From positions 12,928,501-12,992,500 of the forward strand of contig NC_080566.1 of assembly GCF_030253575.1 (NCBI RefSeq): a stretch of 64,000 nt of DNA, read 5' to 3'. Below, in pieces: positions 1-11,462 of the stretch. Within the stretch, counting starts at the first letter, position 1, and every line of letters begins with the position of its first letter. A program made the translations under genes and the position numbers. This DNA is from Rhododendron vialii (lineage: Eukaryota; Streptophyta; Magnoliopsida; Ericales; Ericaceae). The notes below the pieces were generated by a model. It saw only the letters and a list, made by a program, of their open reading frames with translations, did no database searches and was not told the origin of the DNA.

Positions 1-1454
1 CTGTGAGTTGCATTCCTAAACTGCACCTTACACTGTTTTCCCAGAACACAAAACTTGCAGAAATCCAATTTACACGATTTAACCCCTTTAAGAAGATTCC
101 TCTTATGTAGCTCTAACATCCCACGCTCTCCCATATGTCCCAACCGCATATGCCAAAGCATAGTATCATCAGTATCGTCTGTTGTAGTGGCAGTAGCTCC
201 ACCTACAACTGTACTCCCTACCAACTTGTAAATATTACCAGGAACTTTACAAGCCTTCATCATCACCATAGCACCCTTTGTTACCTTCATGACTCCACTC
301 TCTGTTTTATACCCACAGCCATTGGAGTCTAAGGTTCCCAATGAAATTAAATTCTTTCTCAATTCTGGAACATGTCTAACATCCCCCAAAGTTCTCACAA
401 CACCATCATACATTCTGATTTTAATTGTGCCTATTCCTATGACTTTACACGATGCATCATTACCCATAAGAACATTACCACAATCCACTGACCTATATGT
501 GTTGAACCATTCCTTGATAGGAGATATGTGAAAAGAACATGCTGAATCCATAATCCATGAATCTGCCATGTGATCTGAACTTGCTGAGACCGAAAGCATA
601 TCACCATCATCTGACTCCTGCTCCACAATGTTTGCAGAAGTTGATCCATCTTTCCTCTCCCCTGTCTTTCCCTTCTTTTTCCAGTCAGTTCCCTTATTCT
701 TCTGCGGACAGTCTTTCTTCATGTGCCCCGGTTCATGACACCTATAACACTTGAACTCAAACGTGCCCTCGGACCTGTTCTTTGACTGAGACCTCCCACG
801 CCCCGAAACTGATTTACCCCTCTCATTCTTCCTGCCACGATCCCCGTACCTTTTAACCACCAGACCTTCACCCTGCAGCGATTCTGTTTGTTGCTTGCGT
901 TGATTATACGCCAGAAGGGCTGCAGTGACTTCCTCCAGTTCTAGGGTTTCTTTCCCCCAAAGTAAGGTTGTAACTAGGGTTTCGAGAGAAATCGGTAGTG
1001 AACACAGTAACATCAGCGCTTGGTCTTCCTCCTCAAACTTTACGTCAATCCATTGCAGGTCGCTCACAACCTGATTGAACGTGTTGATATGCTGAATCAG
1101 ATCAGCACCCTCGGCCATCTTCAACCCAAACAGTTTCTGCTTTAGAAACAGTTTGTTCGTCAACGATTTTGACATATACCTGCTCTCCAGTTTAGTCCAG
1201 ACCCCAGCCGGCGATTCATCACCCAACACGTGATACATAACTTCGTCTGCAAGACACAGACGAATCGTACTCACCGCCTTCATCTGGAGTTCTTCCCAAT
1301 CGTCGTTAGACATGGCTTCTGGCTTCGCCTTCAATCCCTTGTACAAGCCCTGCTGCACCAACAGATCCTTTACCCGCTGTTGCCACAATCCGAAATTCGA
1401 AGTTCCATCGAACTTCATCACATCGAACTTCAAAACAGACGAACTCGATGACAT
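1..1454 (-). CDS. Ty1/copia retrotransposon gag-pol polyprotein, N-terminal part, runs off left edge
   Basis: Reading the minus strand from the ATG at 1454-1452 gives one open frame of about 484 codons to the window edge with no stop. It begins with a copia-type Gag (UBN2-like) region. A CCHC zinc knuckle follows at about 749-705 (C-Y-R-C-H-E-P-G-H-M-K-K-D-C). Next is the protease active site with the motif W-I-M-D-S-A-C near 560-540, then the GAG-pre-integrase motif W-H-M-R-L-G-H at about 155-135. All these motifs lie in the same frame as the ATG. The start is placed just downstream of the tRNA primer binding site, as expected. The element would make capsid, protease, integrase and reverse transcriptase for copying itself; the last two lie outside the window. 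The intact frame suggests a fairly young insertion. Confidence 0.9.
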   Translation of the reverse strand, partial: MSSSSSVLKFDVMKFDGTSNFGLWQQRVKDLLVQQGLYKGLKAKPEAMSNDDWEELQMKAVSTIRLCLADEVMYHVLGDESPAGVWTKLESRYMSKSLTNKLFLKQKLFGLKMAEGADLIQHINTFNQVVSDLQWIDVKFEEEDQALMLLCSLPISLETLVTTLLWGKETLELEEVTAALLAYNQRKQQTESLQGEGLVVKRYGDRGRKNERGKSVSGRGRSQSKNRSEGTFEFKCYRCHEPGHMKKDCPQKNKGTDWKKKGKTGERKDGSTSANIVEQESDDGDMLSVSASSDHMADSWIMDSACSFHISPIKEWFNTYRSVDCGNVLMGNDASCKVIGIGTIKIRMYDGVVRTLGDVRHVPELRKNLISLGTLDSNGCGYKTESGVMKVTKGAMVMMKACKVPGNIYKLVGSTVVGGATATTTDDTDDTMLWHMRLGHMGERGMLELHKRNLLKGVKSCKLDFCKFCVLGKQCKVQFRNATH

Positions 1455-1485
1455 CGTTGTTCTGTGTGATCTAAAACAGCCTGTA

Positions 1486-1497
1486 GCTCTGATACCA
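1486..1497 (-). other. Primer binding site (tRNA-iMet) of the copia element
   Basis: On the minus strand this reads TGGTATCAGAGC, the standard plant PBS complementary to the 3' end of initiator Met-tRNA. It lies 2 bp inside the LTR and 31 bp before the gag ATG. Confidence 0.92.
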
Positions 1498-1499
1498 CT

Positions 1500-1784
1500 T
1501 GTTAGGATCGACACACACACACACGATTTACGAGTATAAACAGTAAAGAATCAACACAGAGATATACGTGGTTTCCCAAAATCGGGTACGTCCACGGGAG
1601 CGAGAGCGGCTGCTGTTCTTTATTATCACAGTATGAATTAGGGTTTACAACATAGAGTATTTATATTGACTCTGTTCTAACCCTAAACTGGTATTTGGTC
1701 TGTATCCCAAAAATACCCCTATACGAACCATACCGTATAACGCCCCCTGCACCCCCCAATAACATATGAGCCATAGTTCTAACA
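1500..1784 (-). mobile_element. 5' LTR of the copia element
   Basis: A 285-bp LTR bounded by TGTTAG and CTAACA (TG...CA ends with 6-bp inverted termini) directly abuts the PBS. On the minus strand a TATA-like sequence (AATATAAATA) lies near 1660-1680, suitable for driving the element. The partner LTR lies outside the window, so the target-site duplication cannot be checked. Confidence 0.85.
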
Positions 1785-3250
1785 GTTTACTTTATTTCAT
1801 GTATAGATTAGCATAAAAGTTGAAAATTTTAAGTTGAGTAAGATAATCATTTGAAAGTCGAGGATAATTTTTTTCTATGCCCACAGGTATGGAGAATTTA
1901 TTTTCATTGTTTTGATCATTTATCTTATTCATAAAGTGTTACGTAAATTCATGCGTGATGCACCTCTACCCTAGAAAGGTTAGAATTTACAAAATATTGA
2001 GAGTCTTGGTTATTGTAGCCATTCATGTTGTTTTTAAAAGTAGCTTCTTGTATTCCACTACCAGTTGTGGAAATTTTATTGATTGCCTGAGAAGTACTCT
2101 AGTCTGGGATGCATGGATCATAATTTTGCGCTATGTGGATAAAGCATCATAACCACATGATTAAGTTCATGCGCTAAATAAAAGTTTGAAGAACATTAAT
2201 ATATAGTGGGAGAATTAGTCACTTATGTTTAATGTTCAAAGTAAAAGTATTTGGAGTTCCATTTATGCCGTTAATGCATTTATACAAATATCCAATAAGG
2301 TTTCATATGGCATCCAAAAGAAATTTGCAAAAAGACAGTCTTTTGTTTATAAGTAGAGACAAAGATATGCTCCTTAAAATTAGTGGGAGTAAGTGGATTT
2401 TTAGACTCTATGGATATTGGCTAAGAATTTACTAAATCAATATCCAAGTAAACATGGTATAGAAAGCTATAAATAAAGATTGTGAGGTATTTATAAAGAA
2501 CCAAGAATTATATATACATGCATGCTAATCAAGAGTAATTGACTGAGGTTAAGCTATAAATCTCTTGCCACGGTATTGCATCCAATTCAAAGTGATGTTT
2601 ACTATGAATGGCAAATTAGTGAGAGCTATGAAACTAACCTAGCATGCAATATGGGTCTCAAGTTGTCAATTTTATGTCGAGACCATTATTAAGTTTACTT
2701 TGGCTACAGTTTTGTTCTCTAAGATAAAGATGAAAGCCGAATAAAGAATATCGACGTAGAGTACCTCATTAGGGGAGAGAAATAGTTCATAAACACAATT
2801 CGTGACCATTGAGCATAAAGTATTGAGCTAGTTATTGCCGGCAAAGTGTTTATGTCATGTAGTGAATACATTACCTTTAGCTCATTTCATATTTGTTTAC
2901 TCTCATATTAATGTTCAATTAAAATTTTGTCACACTATAAGTGTTCTTAGAGAATAAAGACATACATGTGCACATAAGGTATGACATACGTATACCGTTA
3001 TCCGTTAGGATAAATAAAGCAGAACCTAAGTGACTATTAGTTAGTCATGATTTACAAGTGATACCACATAAAGTTTTGAGAGATTTGTCCATTGTAATAC
3101 ATGGAAGGAAATGCTTGCTATATAGCATAACCGCCATGATTCTGCTCAATCTTTCTATTATTGACCATTATTTGGGCCGTTGTTGTATAGTCATATACAA
3201 TACTTAGTATCTTTTATCCAGCAAATTTTTGGTTGATTTGTCAAGTGAGC
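1785..3250 (+). pseudogene. Decayed internal 3' region of a second Ty1/copia element (RNase H remnant)
   Basis: No long frame survives. Short blocks at about 2700-2870 still translate, with several frame changes, to the end of a copia RNase H domain: an A-T-V-L-F-S-K block, then K-N-I-D-V-E-Y-L (the family usually has K-H-I-D-V-K-Y/F), then an E-L-V-I-A block where the family has its S-x-L-M-I-A-D-P-L-T-K tail. The orientation matches the polypurine tract and LTR that follow. The stretch 1785-2600 shows nothing else recognisable and is probably older pol or untranslated element sequence. Confidence 0.5.
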
Positions 3251-3262
3251 CAAGTGGGAGAA
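3251..3262 (+). other. Polypurine tract before a copia 3' LTR
   Basis: The sequence CAAGTGGGAGAA ends exactly where TGTTGGAATT begins. This purine-rich run followed by TGTTGG is the usual plus-strand primer and 3' LTR junction of plant copia elements. Confidence 0.7.
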
Positions 3263-3785
3263 TGTTGGAATTTATTTATGTGGCTCACATGCCACATCAA
3301 TCCTAATTATATTTATAGAATTTATGTTCATAACTAAAATATGGGTATTAGATTTAAATGAAATATTGTCTAAATACTTGGTGACTATTCATGAAAAGGT
3401 TTGGTGGCTATTCATGAATAGACATGATAACTATTCATGAATGGGTTTAATAACCATTCATGTGTAAGGTTGCAACTATTAATGAATAGGTGCTTATTAC
3501 TTCTTTGATGGAAGGAAGTATGAAATGTTGTGTCCACTGGGAAAGGGTCGCGATCTATTTATATAAAGGTCTATGATTACCATCATCAAGTTACAAGTGT
3601 GAAGAACATTTATATATATTAGATTGAAAATTCTACCCATTGCTCTCCAAAATCTATTAGTGGGAGTTTGTGTTGGTAGACCATATTGGTTCAAGATCGA
3701 AACAATTTCCGGATTTCTCAAGACTTAAACACCATGGCTGAAGGTAAGTAATTTTCTGCTGCGTATTTATTTTGATTCTCCCACA
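3263..3785 (+). mobile_element. 3' LTR of the second copia element
   Basis: The LTR starts with TGTTGG after the polypurine tract and most likely ends with CCCACA at 3780-3785, a one-base variant of the expected CCAACA. A TATA box (TATATAAAGG, about 3560-3569) sits in the middle. Upstream of it are four or five diverged direct repeats built on CTATTCATGAA (about 3384, 3409, 3431, 3455, 3476). The right border is inferred from the terminal dinucleotide only. Confidence 0.6.
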
Positions 3786-4202
3786 TAGGTTTATCACGTG
3801 ATGCACATGAAATGTGCGTTTTGAACTATTTTTACAAATAGTTTGAAAAAACATATATTTTGGCAAATAGTTATTTGGAAACGAATAAATCGATTAAAAA
3901 CTCTAAAATCCCTTAGAGCATGTACACCAGGTGCTAGCAAAAATTACTATGAACAGTGCATGTTTTCTATTTTACCTACTCATATTTTTTTTAATTCTAC
4001 AACAATACTCTCTATTTTACCTACTCTCTATTATTATAATATTTTTTCGGGCTTAGAGAGAGAAGGATAAAAAATAATGGGGGAGAGAGAGAGAATAAAA
4101 TAATCAAAATAAGTGAGATACAGATGAATAGTTCTTCGGCAAAAGTACCGAGGTTTTGTAGCAGTAGCAATTTTACCTACCCTTAATTGAGGTTGATGTA
4201 GA

Positions 4203-5263
4203 TAGGGATGACAAGTGTACCCGCCCCGCCCTGTCCCGAACAGGGCGGGTTTTTCACTCCATTGTCGGGGGTCGGGTCAGGGTAAAATTTCCAAAACCCG
4301 CCCGGGTTCGGGGCGAAAGTACCCCGTCCCTAAACCCGCCCCGAAAGTACCCAACCCCGACCCGGCGTGTGTGTGTGTATATGTATATGTATTTATATAT
4401 AGAGTAAGCCTCTAATGCGGACCTCCGCATCCAAGCAAAGTGGGAACCTCCCATTTCCCGATCGAATTTCGATGATCCGAGCCACTCAATGTGTTCAGAA
4501 CATGATTTTAAAGGTACCCGCGAGAAATCAGAAAAAAAAATGGGAAGGGCTTCATCCGAGCAGTTTTTGTTTATTTTTTATTGAACAGTTTAAATAAAAA
4601 CTGCTCAAATCAAACCCTTCGCGGTCATTTGTTTTGCCGATTTCTCGCGGCTATCCTAAAATCACGTTCTGAACACATTGAACGGCTCAGATCATCAAAA
4701 TTCAATCAGAAAATGGGAGAAATGGAGTGGTCCGCACTTTGTTGGGATGCGGAGGTTCGCATTAGAAGCTTACTATTTATTTATATATGTATATATACTT
4801 ATATACATGTCATTTAATTTTTTTAGCATTAATCCAAAAAATAATGTCTCTTTACTGTCAAGTAGTCTAATCAAATTTAAAAAAGAAATAAAAATTGATA
4901 TTTATTGGTGTTTAGTGGATTTTTTAAAAAGTTTTCTTCAAATATTTATAATAAATCCTACACATAAAGAAATGGAATGAAGTATCTAAAATACTGATTG
5001 CAATTAAAAGTTTAGATAAAACCGCGATACCAAAAGACACAAAAATAATTTCAAAACTTTTATTTTTATTCTGTATTTTTTTTTAATTTTTTACTTATAG
5101 TTTAATTTTTTTAATTTTTACAGGGCGGGGCGGGTAAACCCGTTCTCCGATCGGGGCGGGGATGGGGTACCTCAAAAAAACCCGGTCGGGGTCGGGGCGG
5201 GTAATGATTTTCGAGTCGGGGTCGGGATGTGCAAAAATCCGTCCCGTCCCGTTGCCATTCCTA
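4203..5263. mobile_element. Non-autonomous hAT element nested in the PIF-like MITE
   Basis: The left terminus TAGGGATGACAAG and the right terminus (reverse complement TAGGAATGGCAAC) are diverged inverted repeats of the common plant hAT type. Each is followed inward by repetitive GGGTCGGGGCGGG-like sequence. The 8 bp on either side are GATGTAGA and GGTGCAGA, an 8-bp target duplication differing by two transitions. No transposase is present. Confidence 0.75.
4403..4774. mobile_element. Foldback MITE (copy A of a family) nested in the hAT element
   Basis: The whole 372 bp is a long imperfect palindrome. It starts AGTAAGCCTCTAATGCGGAC, and its reverse-complemented right end starts AGTAAGCTTCTAATGCGAAC. 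The centre contains the mirror pair AAAAACTGCTC and GAGCAGTTTTT. The flanks are AT-rich, so the target duplication is unclear. The core (a block around GATGATCCGAGCCACTCA) recurs in the element at 41818-42196. Confidence 0.75.
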
Positions 5264-5385
5264 GGTGCAGAGCCTATTTTGTGAACTTGGCTAGGTAAAA
5301 TAGATAAATGACTTTTTAACTATTTTGATGTACATGCTCTAAACATACACAGGTTTCCGGATCCGAAAAATCACTCCGCCGCGGA

Positions 5386-6800
5386 ATGGGTGGTGCTCGA
5401 CGACAGAACAGCGGCGCTAGCAGCAGCAGCAGCGGGGAGGAAGACGGAGACGCCGACTGGAGAGCCGCCATCGATTCTGTCGCCGTCGCCACCACTACTG
5501 GCCGCGACCGTGCTGCTTCTACCTCCAATGGTTCGACAACAAAATCCCTCGGCCGCGAGACAAAACACGACGAACTGGACAATCGTAAACCTCAGAACAT
5601 CAAGCATTACCAGATCAAGGTTATTCCTCGATCCTGCTCACGTGGAGCTCTGTTTTTCTTATTGGTTATATATCGTTCTTTTTCCCGGTTTACTCGATAA
5701 TCACATGAATAGAGCGGCGTCAGGGTTCGATTATTGGGGTCAGGCTGCAAGAAAGTTTTTTCTTGTGAATCCCTGAGGTGCGCGAAAGACGGCCGAACAC
5801 CCGACTGTTAAACCAAAAAGAAGAAGAAAGAAATAGAGTGGCATCAGGGTCGGGAGGATGCGGCCACATTGGGTCTTCAAATTTTATCTAATTTCGAGTC
5901 CCAAATTTTGATAGCTCTTATGTTATGCTTGTACACAATTTGTATGAGAGTTTGATTTATATCCTCAATGTTCTAAAAATCGCTAGGCTAGTCGGGCGGA
6001 AAAGGGGCGACTAGTGCCTAGGCTCCACTAGGCGGCCGCCTAATGCCTAGACGGGGACTAGGTGCCGACTAGTTGGCTGTCTAATCTAGGCATTGGACTG
6101 TCGCCTAGCGCCTTTGCAGTTGGCCTAGGCATCCGACTTTAGAACATTGCTAAAAATGCAAGAAACCTTATGAACCAATGAAATTATATAAGGTTTTTTG
6201 TACTTACGTATTTGAATATATTTCTCTTTAAAATTGGTTTTATCTTTTCAAAATATTTGATTGTGAATTTATAAAGGGTACTGTTTAAAAAGTTTCATTG
6301 GATTCCCAAAAACGAAACGGCATCGGAAATTAGAATGGAAAATATTAGTCTTGCACTTGTTAAGTTACTGGTAAGTTCTGGGCCTTAAGGAACATGTTAA
6401 TTCTCCAGACATTTTGAGGTTTTGAGGCATCCATGTGAAACCTATCTACACAGTACACAATCTATCATTCCCGCCATTTTTGTTGAGATTGCTGTGCCAT
6501 GTGTTTAGACTTAGCATATCATGGGTGCTCAATCTTCAATGGGAAGATGGTCCAAATGGTTTATTACCCATGAATTTCTTGCTTTCAAGCTCCCTACTGA
6601 GTTTAGAAAACTTTATAGTGCCGTGTAGACTGACATTTTGTGAGGATATGCCTTTGCACTCTGTGCCTACTATCTTCACTAATGATCTTTATGGAAATAT
6701 CACATAGCAAGCAATGACACAGAAGCATTTCTATTTACCCATTTGCTAGACATTATCGCTTTATACCTCGTTTTCAGTAATTCTTGATGAAAACTGGCTA

Positions 6801-6863
<63 letters not shown>

Positions 6864-8626
6864 TACTTTGGTTGTCTGGTGTTTGGGGCCCCTTGGAAGG
6901 TTCCCTCTGTCTAAGTGATGGGTTGTCCCTGAATGAGGTGTGTTATGAGCATCACCTAAAGTGCTGGGGATAAAGCTTTGTCTTACATATAAGTAGTTCA
7001 GTCTCAGCGCTCTAGGGGCTTTTGTTGTGGGTTCTTCAAGGTTTTCGAAGGGCATTCTACCTGAAATTGGGGTTTAAAGTTTGTATCGGAATGTTGATCC
7101 TTTTGAGCTCTCTCAGTTTTCAGCCAGTTTCATTGGACAAAAATCTAGAAACTGTGCCTTGTCATTGAAATTATACTCAACTGTCGATAACATTAAAGAG
7201 GTTTAGTGAACGTACTGTTTGGGTTTTTCAATGAAGAGGTATGTTTTACGTTTTGGCTGTGGGCTTAGCATGCGGATTTGCAGGGAGCATGTCATGAAAA
7301 GATTTAGTAGTCACAGAGGCCTTATGAAAGAAATTGTGGCATGATGCAAGCAAAAAGGGGAAGAATCAGATGTCTAAGGGGGAATGGAATATGGATGTGC
7401 AATTATTACCCGTTTAATTTGAAGTCAGTTTGTGATGCTTCTTGAAATGGAAAGCTTTTGCATTGAATTTAAGAAATGGTGCAAACACAAAGATACAAAT
7501 TACTATTGCATAGTAACTCAGATATCTATCACAATGCATATTCCTTTTATGGTTTCTGGGTATTGAACTTTTGTCTGTCTAGTGTTAGAGTTTTTGTAAA
7601 TTTTTCGTTAATGCACATGGTGAACTATGTGACAGGCACAAAAGCTTCTGGACGGCATTTTGGAGGAGACAATAGAAATAGTGGGGGCAGATCGTATTCA
7701 TATCCTGGACAAAGATTCCATGAATAGTGAAGGCGGAGTTCGACTCTTTAAACATGCTCCCCTTGGGATAGTGTTCGACCACATAGGTAACTCATCAATT
7801 CATCATACATTGTTTATCTTCTTTTAATTAGCATGAAATTGGTGATAGTAGGTGAATTGTAGTGCTTAACTAGTTCCCAAAGTTCGGCAGATGGGGAAAG
7901 TATAACTGTGCCTGTCAGTTTTGCATCTATGCTATGTAGCTGGATAGATTGACAAAGGGTGTAGCTTATATTATATGCACCTTGCACTCTTGCAGTGATT
8001 AAAGGAGCTGTTAAATCAAATATGTTGAATTGAACTCAAATGCGAGTTCATTATTCGCATTGTAGATGTCCTGCTGATCCAATTAGATTGTATTTGAAGA
8101 GGCATAATATCAAACATGTTTGAAAGTCCTTTGGTGTCAGCGAGAAGTTCATTTACCTTTTATTTTCTAGGTTGTGTTTTGAGGATTCAATGTTATTTAT
8201 GTTAACAGATGAACTTCAGCGACCAACAAAAAAACCAAGAATCCTTCCTGGTAAAGAGATTGATGAGAAGTCAAAGAAGGTTTGCCTTCTCATCTATGTT
8301 TTCTTGATTCCTTGTTGCCGATTCTTGTCTATATTGCAGTTTTACGATCTTAAATGTATTTGACTTTGCCTAATTGACATGACACGATGAATGTCTTGCA
8401 GTTCAGATGGCAACTCCAATCTATTGCTGTTGATGGGATGGATATAATCGCTGCAGCCAGAGATTCACACCAGAAAACATTAGCTAAAAAAGAAGCTAAA
8501 GATGCAGCAGCAAAAGCAGCTGCGAAAAGAGAGGAAGAAAGAGTAGCAGAACTGAGAAAAGTTAGGGGGGAGAGATGGCTACCTTCAATTGCAAGAGATA
8601 GGCGGGTAAATTCTCGAGGCTGCTAA
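5386..8626 (+). CDS. Conserved plant protein of unknown function, four exons
   Basis: I join exons 5386-5619, 7636-7786, 8209-8279 and 8402-8626. All junctions are GT..AG and the phases fit, giving 226 residues. The N-terminus is Ser/Gly-rich and acidic (D-W-R-A-A-I-D-S near residue 25). The middle carries K-L-L-D-G-I-L-E-E-T and R-L-F-K-H-A-P-L-G-I-V-F-D-H, then R-P-T-K-K-P-R-I-L-P-G. The C-terminal third is a charged, Ala-rich, probably coiled-coil helix (residues about 170-210) ending near R-G-E-R-W-L-P-S-I-A-R. I believe similar proteins occur widely in plants, but I know no assigned function. Basic clusters suggest a nuclear or RNA-associated role, which is only a guess. Intron 1 is 2 kb and contains a foldback element and a long CT repeat. 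A donor-like GGGTAAAT near 8604 could extend the gene by another exon. The immediate promoter is transposon DNA. Confidence 0.8.
5966..6149. mobile_element. Small foldback element in intron 1
   Basis: A 184-bp inverted repeat begins CAATGTTCTAAAAATCG and ends with its near reverse complement (CGACTTTAGAACATTG). The inside is rich in CCTAGGC and GCCTAG words. It encodes nothing and is a short terminal-inverted-repeat element. Confidence 0.6.
6805..6859. repeat. (TC)n microsatellite in intron 1
   Basis: About 27 uninterrupted TC dinucleotides. Confidence 0.98.
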
Positions 8627-9540
8627 TTTGTACTCGGCTCAGTTCAGGGAAAAATAAAATTGTACTCGGCTGGAACTTGATGTGCCTCTTGTTTTCCATT
8701 GGGTTATGCTTTCCTGGTTATCATTGATGTACCGTTGTAATTGCTTATGCTGCCAAGTGATTGTCAGTTGTAGTCATGCTTGGTCATGCTATGCTTCATT
8801 GTCCATTTCCTCCACCGCATAAATTCTGTTCTGGGAGCCACTTTTGTTTTCCGCATTTGATCGTGCCATTTTTTTTCCAACTTCTGCCCCATTTTTCAGG
8901 GGATCAAGTCAGCTTCATGTGATAGGTACTCGGATAACTTTTTATTGAGTTCTTTTTTCCACGCGTGTAGGAAGGCTAATATTAACATACTTAAACCTAG
9001 AAATTTATATATGTGAACTCAACATTGACCTAGGAATTTTAAACATGTAGGCTGCTACAGCTGCTTGCTCTTCCTCTTTCTTTCCTTTTTATATTTTCCA
9101 GGTGCAATAGGGCACAGGCACTTGTTCAGTTAAAACTTAGGTTGTGCAGGAATGCTTAGTGTTAGTCTGTGTCCTATCTACTTCGTCCATGTGGAAATTG
9201 GAATGTTTGACTAAAGTGGGGTACTTGTTTTTGGGTTGCAAAGGAAGAAAGCAAACACAGTTGGGTTTCATGAGAGCAACGGCAGCCAGAATAAAAAGGA
9301 TTCTAATTCTGGAAGTGGGTGCACAATTGGTGGTTCTACTTGGTACTTGCCTAACACCCAAAGTATACTTTACTATTAGACTATTAGTACTCTGCCCCAT
9401 GGAGTACTTTATACATTTTCTTTTGCATAATGCTATAAAGATTATCTTGCATCCTTGCTGGATTTCCAAATAAAGTACATATACACACGCATTTCTTGGT
9501 TTGAGATTGACCAAGGGGCGTGCAGTGCGCATCATGAAAA

Positions 9541-9589
<49 letters not shown>

Positions 9590-11116
9590 AACTGTGCAAC
9601 TTCTTTTTCTTTTCTTTTCTTTTTTTTTTCCTGCTTTAAGTATGCAAGTTGCGACATTATGAGATGTTATATAGATGAGGTTGAAGCGTGAAAGGGTTTG
9701 GACCTCATAATAACTCTCATTCAGTGTTTCATTGTGCTCCTCTGTTTTGTCCGCAGTATTTAGTAGTGGGTTTAACAACATCTGATTGCCCTTGGTTGTT
9801 GGGCCTTCCAAAAGTTTCGGAAGAATTGGTTTTGCTTTGTCTGTTTCCTTTAGTTTTGAGCTTGGAAACTGAGGTGAGAGAGATGGCCGTGTTCTTGGCG
9901 GCAGTGGTGGATGGCTTGGGCCAGTGCATGATGGTGCTGTGGGAGCGGCAGGAGCGGCGGTTTGACACCGTATTGGATGCTGTAAGCGTTGCTGGTAGGG
10001 CTCTGACGGTGGCTCTTGCCTTCTGCTTTCTGTCCGTTCACCACCTCTACAGCCGTGGACAGTTACCTGTTCCTTTCCTTTGATTTGTCATATCTTTTGT
10101 TGTCAATCCCCCCCCCCCCCCCCCCCCCCCGCTCCCTCTCTCTCTCTCTCTCTCACACACACAATGTTGGCTATGAGCACTTCAGCAAAGATTTCTGAAG
10201 AGAAATCATCTGGTGTGCTTAAGATCCTCCAAGAGAATGAAATTTGTGCTTTTCTCCACAATCTAGCCCAAGTATTGGGTCCAGACTTCTTTTTTGTATT
10301 TTCACATAGATATATAAAAGACAAGAAGTTCATACAGTAAATGTGAAGGTTACGGGATTTTAGCGGCGGTCAAGAGCTGCTCTTGACCTCGATGAACTTA
10401 GCCTTTACCTAACCAACTATGCTAGCTTGCAAGTTTGGCCTTCGAACCAATTTGATCCTTTCAATAATTGATTGCAGTTGCCGAATGTAATGCTCTTTTA
10501 TTTCCTTTTTGTTTTGGGTGCTGAAGGTTTCTCAGTTCTTGCTAGTTCATTACAAGGACCTTAACCACTGCCTACTTTGTGTCGAAGCATTCCGAACACA
10601 AAACAAAAAGAAACCAGTTACGTGCGACTGGTTCTATTTTCTACTTTATTTGATGCTGCAGATACTACTTCTAATGTCATTGGCAATGCTCTTAAACACT
10701 GCCCTGTAGTCTCTGACTACCTTGGAAGATCCTAGCATTTCTTTCCAACATATACATAGACATCACTGCTGCTAATCCGTGTCTGAGAAGGAAGCGGGGG
10801 CTCCCGTGAGCAATCACAGCAGCGTGCAGCTATGCCCCATTTTTAAAATCCAAGACCGTCCAATACATGCACTTTTGTACCTCACAGCAGCTCCCGCTTC
10901 AGTCTGAGAAAATATGTGCCGACAGAACTTCCAACTGATTGACTTGACCTTATTGTAACAGTAGTCTCCGGCCAATATGTGTTTGGTGTACTAGCATTTT
11001 CTTTTTTGGGGAAAAATTGACGTCTGTTTGGGAGGCCGGAGGCCTTGAGATGATAAGGCCACAGTAGGGATAAGCTCCCCTCCATACCCTTATCCTCTTT
11101 ACTCCACCAGACTCAA
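8627..11116. other. Intergenic stretch with microsatellites, no supported gene
   Basis: The 3' flank of the four-exon gene leads into non-coding DNA. It holds a (GA)n run at 9544-9588 and a composite C22-(CT)n-(CA)n tract at 10110-10162. A GC-richer patch at 9883-10083 reads as a 66-residue hydrophobic frame starting M-A-V-F-L-A-A-V-V-D. I do not recognise it, and it has no splice context that makes it convincing. Apparent long frames over the microsatellites are repeat artefacts. Confidence 0.6.
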
Positions 11117-11207
11117 CTTATTTTGCTCCATCTTCGACAACAACAAAAAAAACCCAAATCCCCTTATTTGGCTCCATCTTCGACAACAAAAAAAAAAAAC
11201 CCAAATC
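11117..11207. repeat. Tandem duplication of about 45 bp
   Basis: Two adjacent copies (11117-11162 and 11163-11207) share CTCCATCTTCGACAACAA followed by an A-run and CCCAAATC. They differ by a few substitutions and in the length of the A-run. Confidence 0.85.
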
Positions 11208-11462
11208 GTTCATCTCGTATGCATTCTAGAATATGGTTGCGTAAAATTATCTTCATTGAATACCGATATCAATTTGAACAAATCGTTTAAAATTTATGAC
11301 TTAACCTTAAAATCATTTTTACTGTCCAAAGTAAACGATTTTTATCACGCATCAACTGATTTTTGATTAAGCTAATTTTTCATTCACATATTTATGAATG
11401 TGAGAGATACGAGACGAAGCTAATACTCGTTTTTTCATGCATCTACTCAATTTTTTTTTTTA

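Larger units (their letters stand above)
3914..5341. mobile_element. Outer non-autonomous DNA transposon (PIF/Harbinger-like MITE) carrying nested insertions
   Basis: The two ends are inverted copies. The left begins TAGAGCATGTACACCA and the right, reverse-complemented, begins TAGAGCATGTACATCA. Flanking TTA and TAA trinucleotides suggest a TWA target, as used by PIF/Harbinger elements, but this class call is tentative. Without the internal hAT insertion (4203-5263) the element would be about 370 bp. It encodes nothing. Its right end lies 44 bp before the start codon of the next gene. Confidence 0.6.

Noticed and set aside
3401..3480. CRISPR-like spaced repeats (CTATTCATGAA)
   Set aside because: The repeats are short, diverged and lie inside a plant retrotransposon LTR. 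A CRISPR array is not expected in a plant nucleus.
9137..9811. A 224-codon minus-strand frame
   Set aside because: It reads through the GA microsatellite (Ser-Leu repeats) and has no recognisable domain. It is a chance frame.
10379..10460. Possible tRNA/SINE boxes (TAGCATAGTTGG and GGTTCGAAGGCC on the minus strand)
   Set aside because: The B-like box comes before the A-like box on that strand, so they cannot form a pol III promoter.
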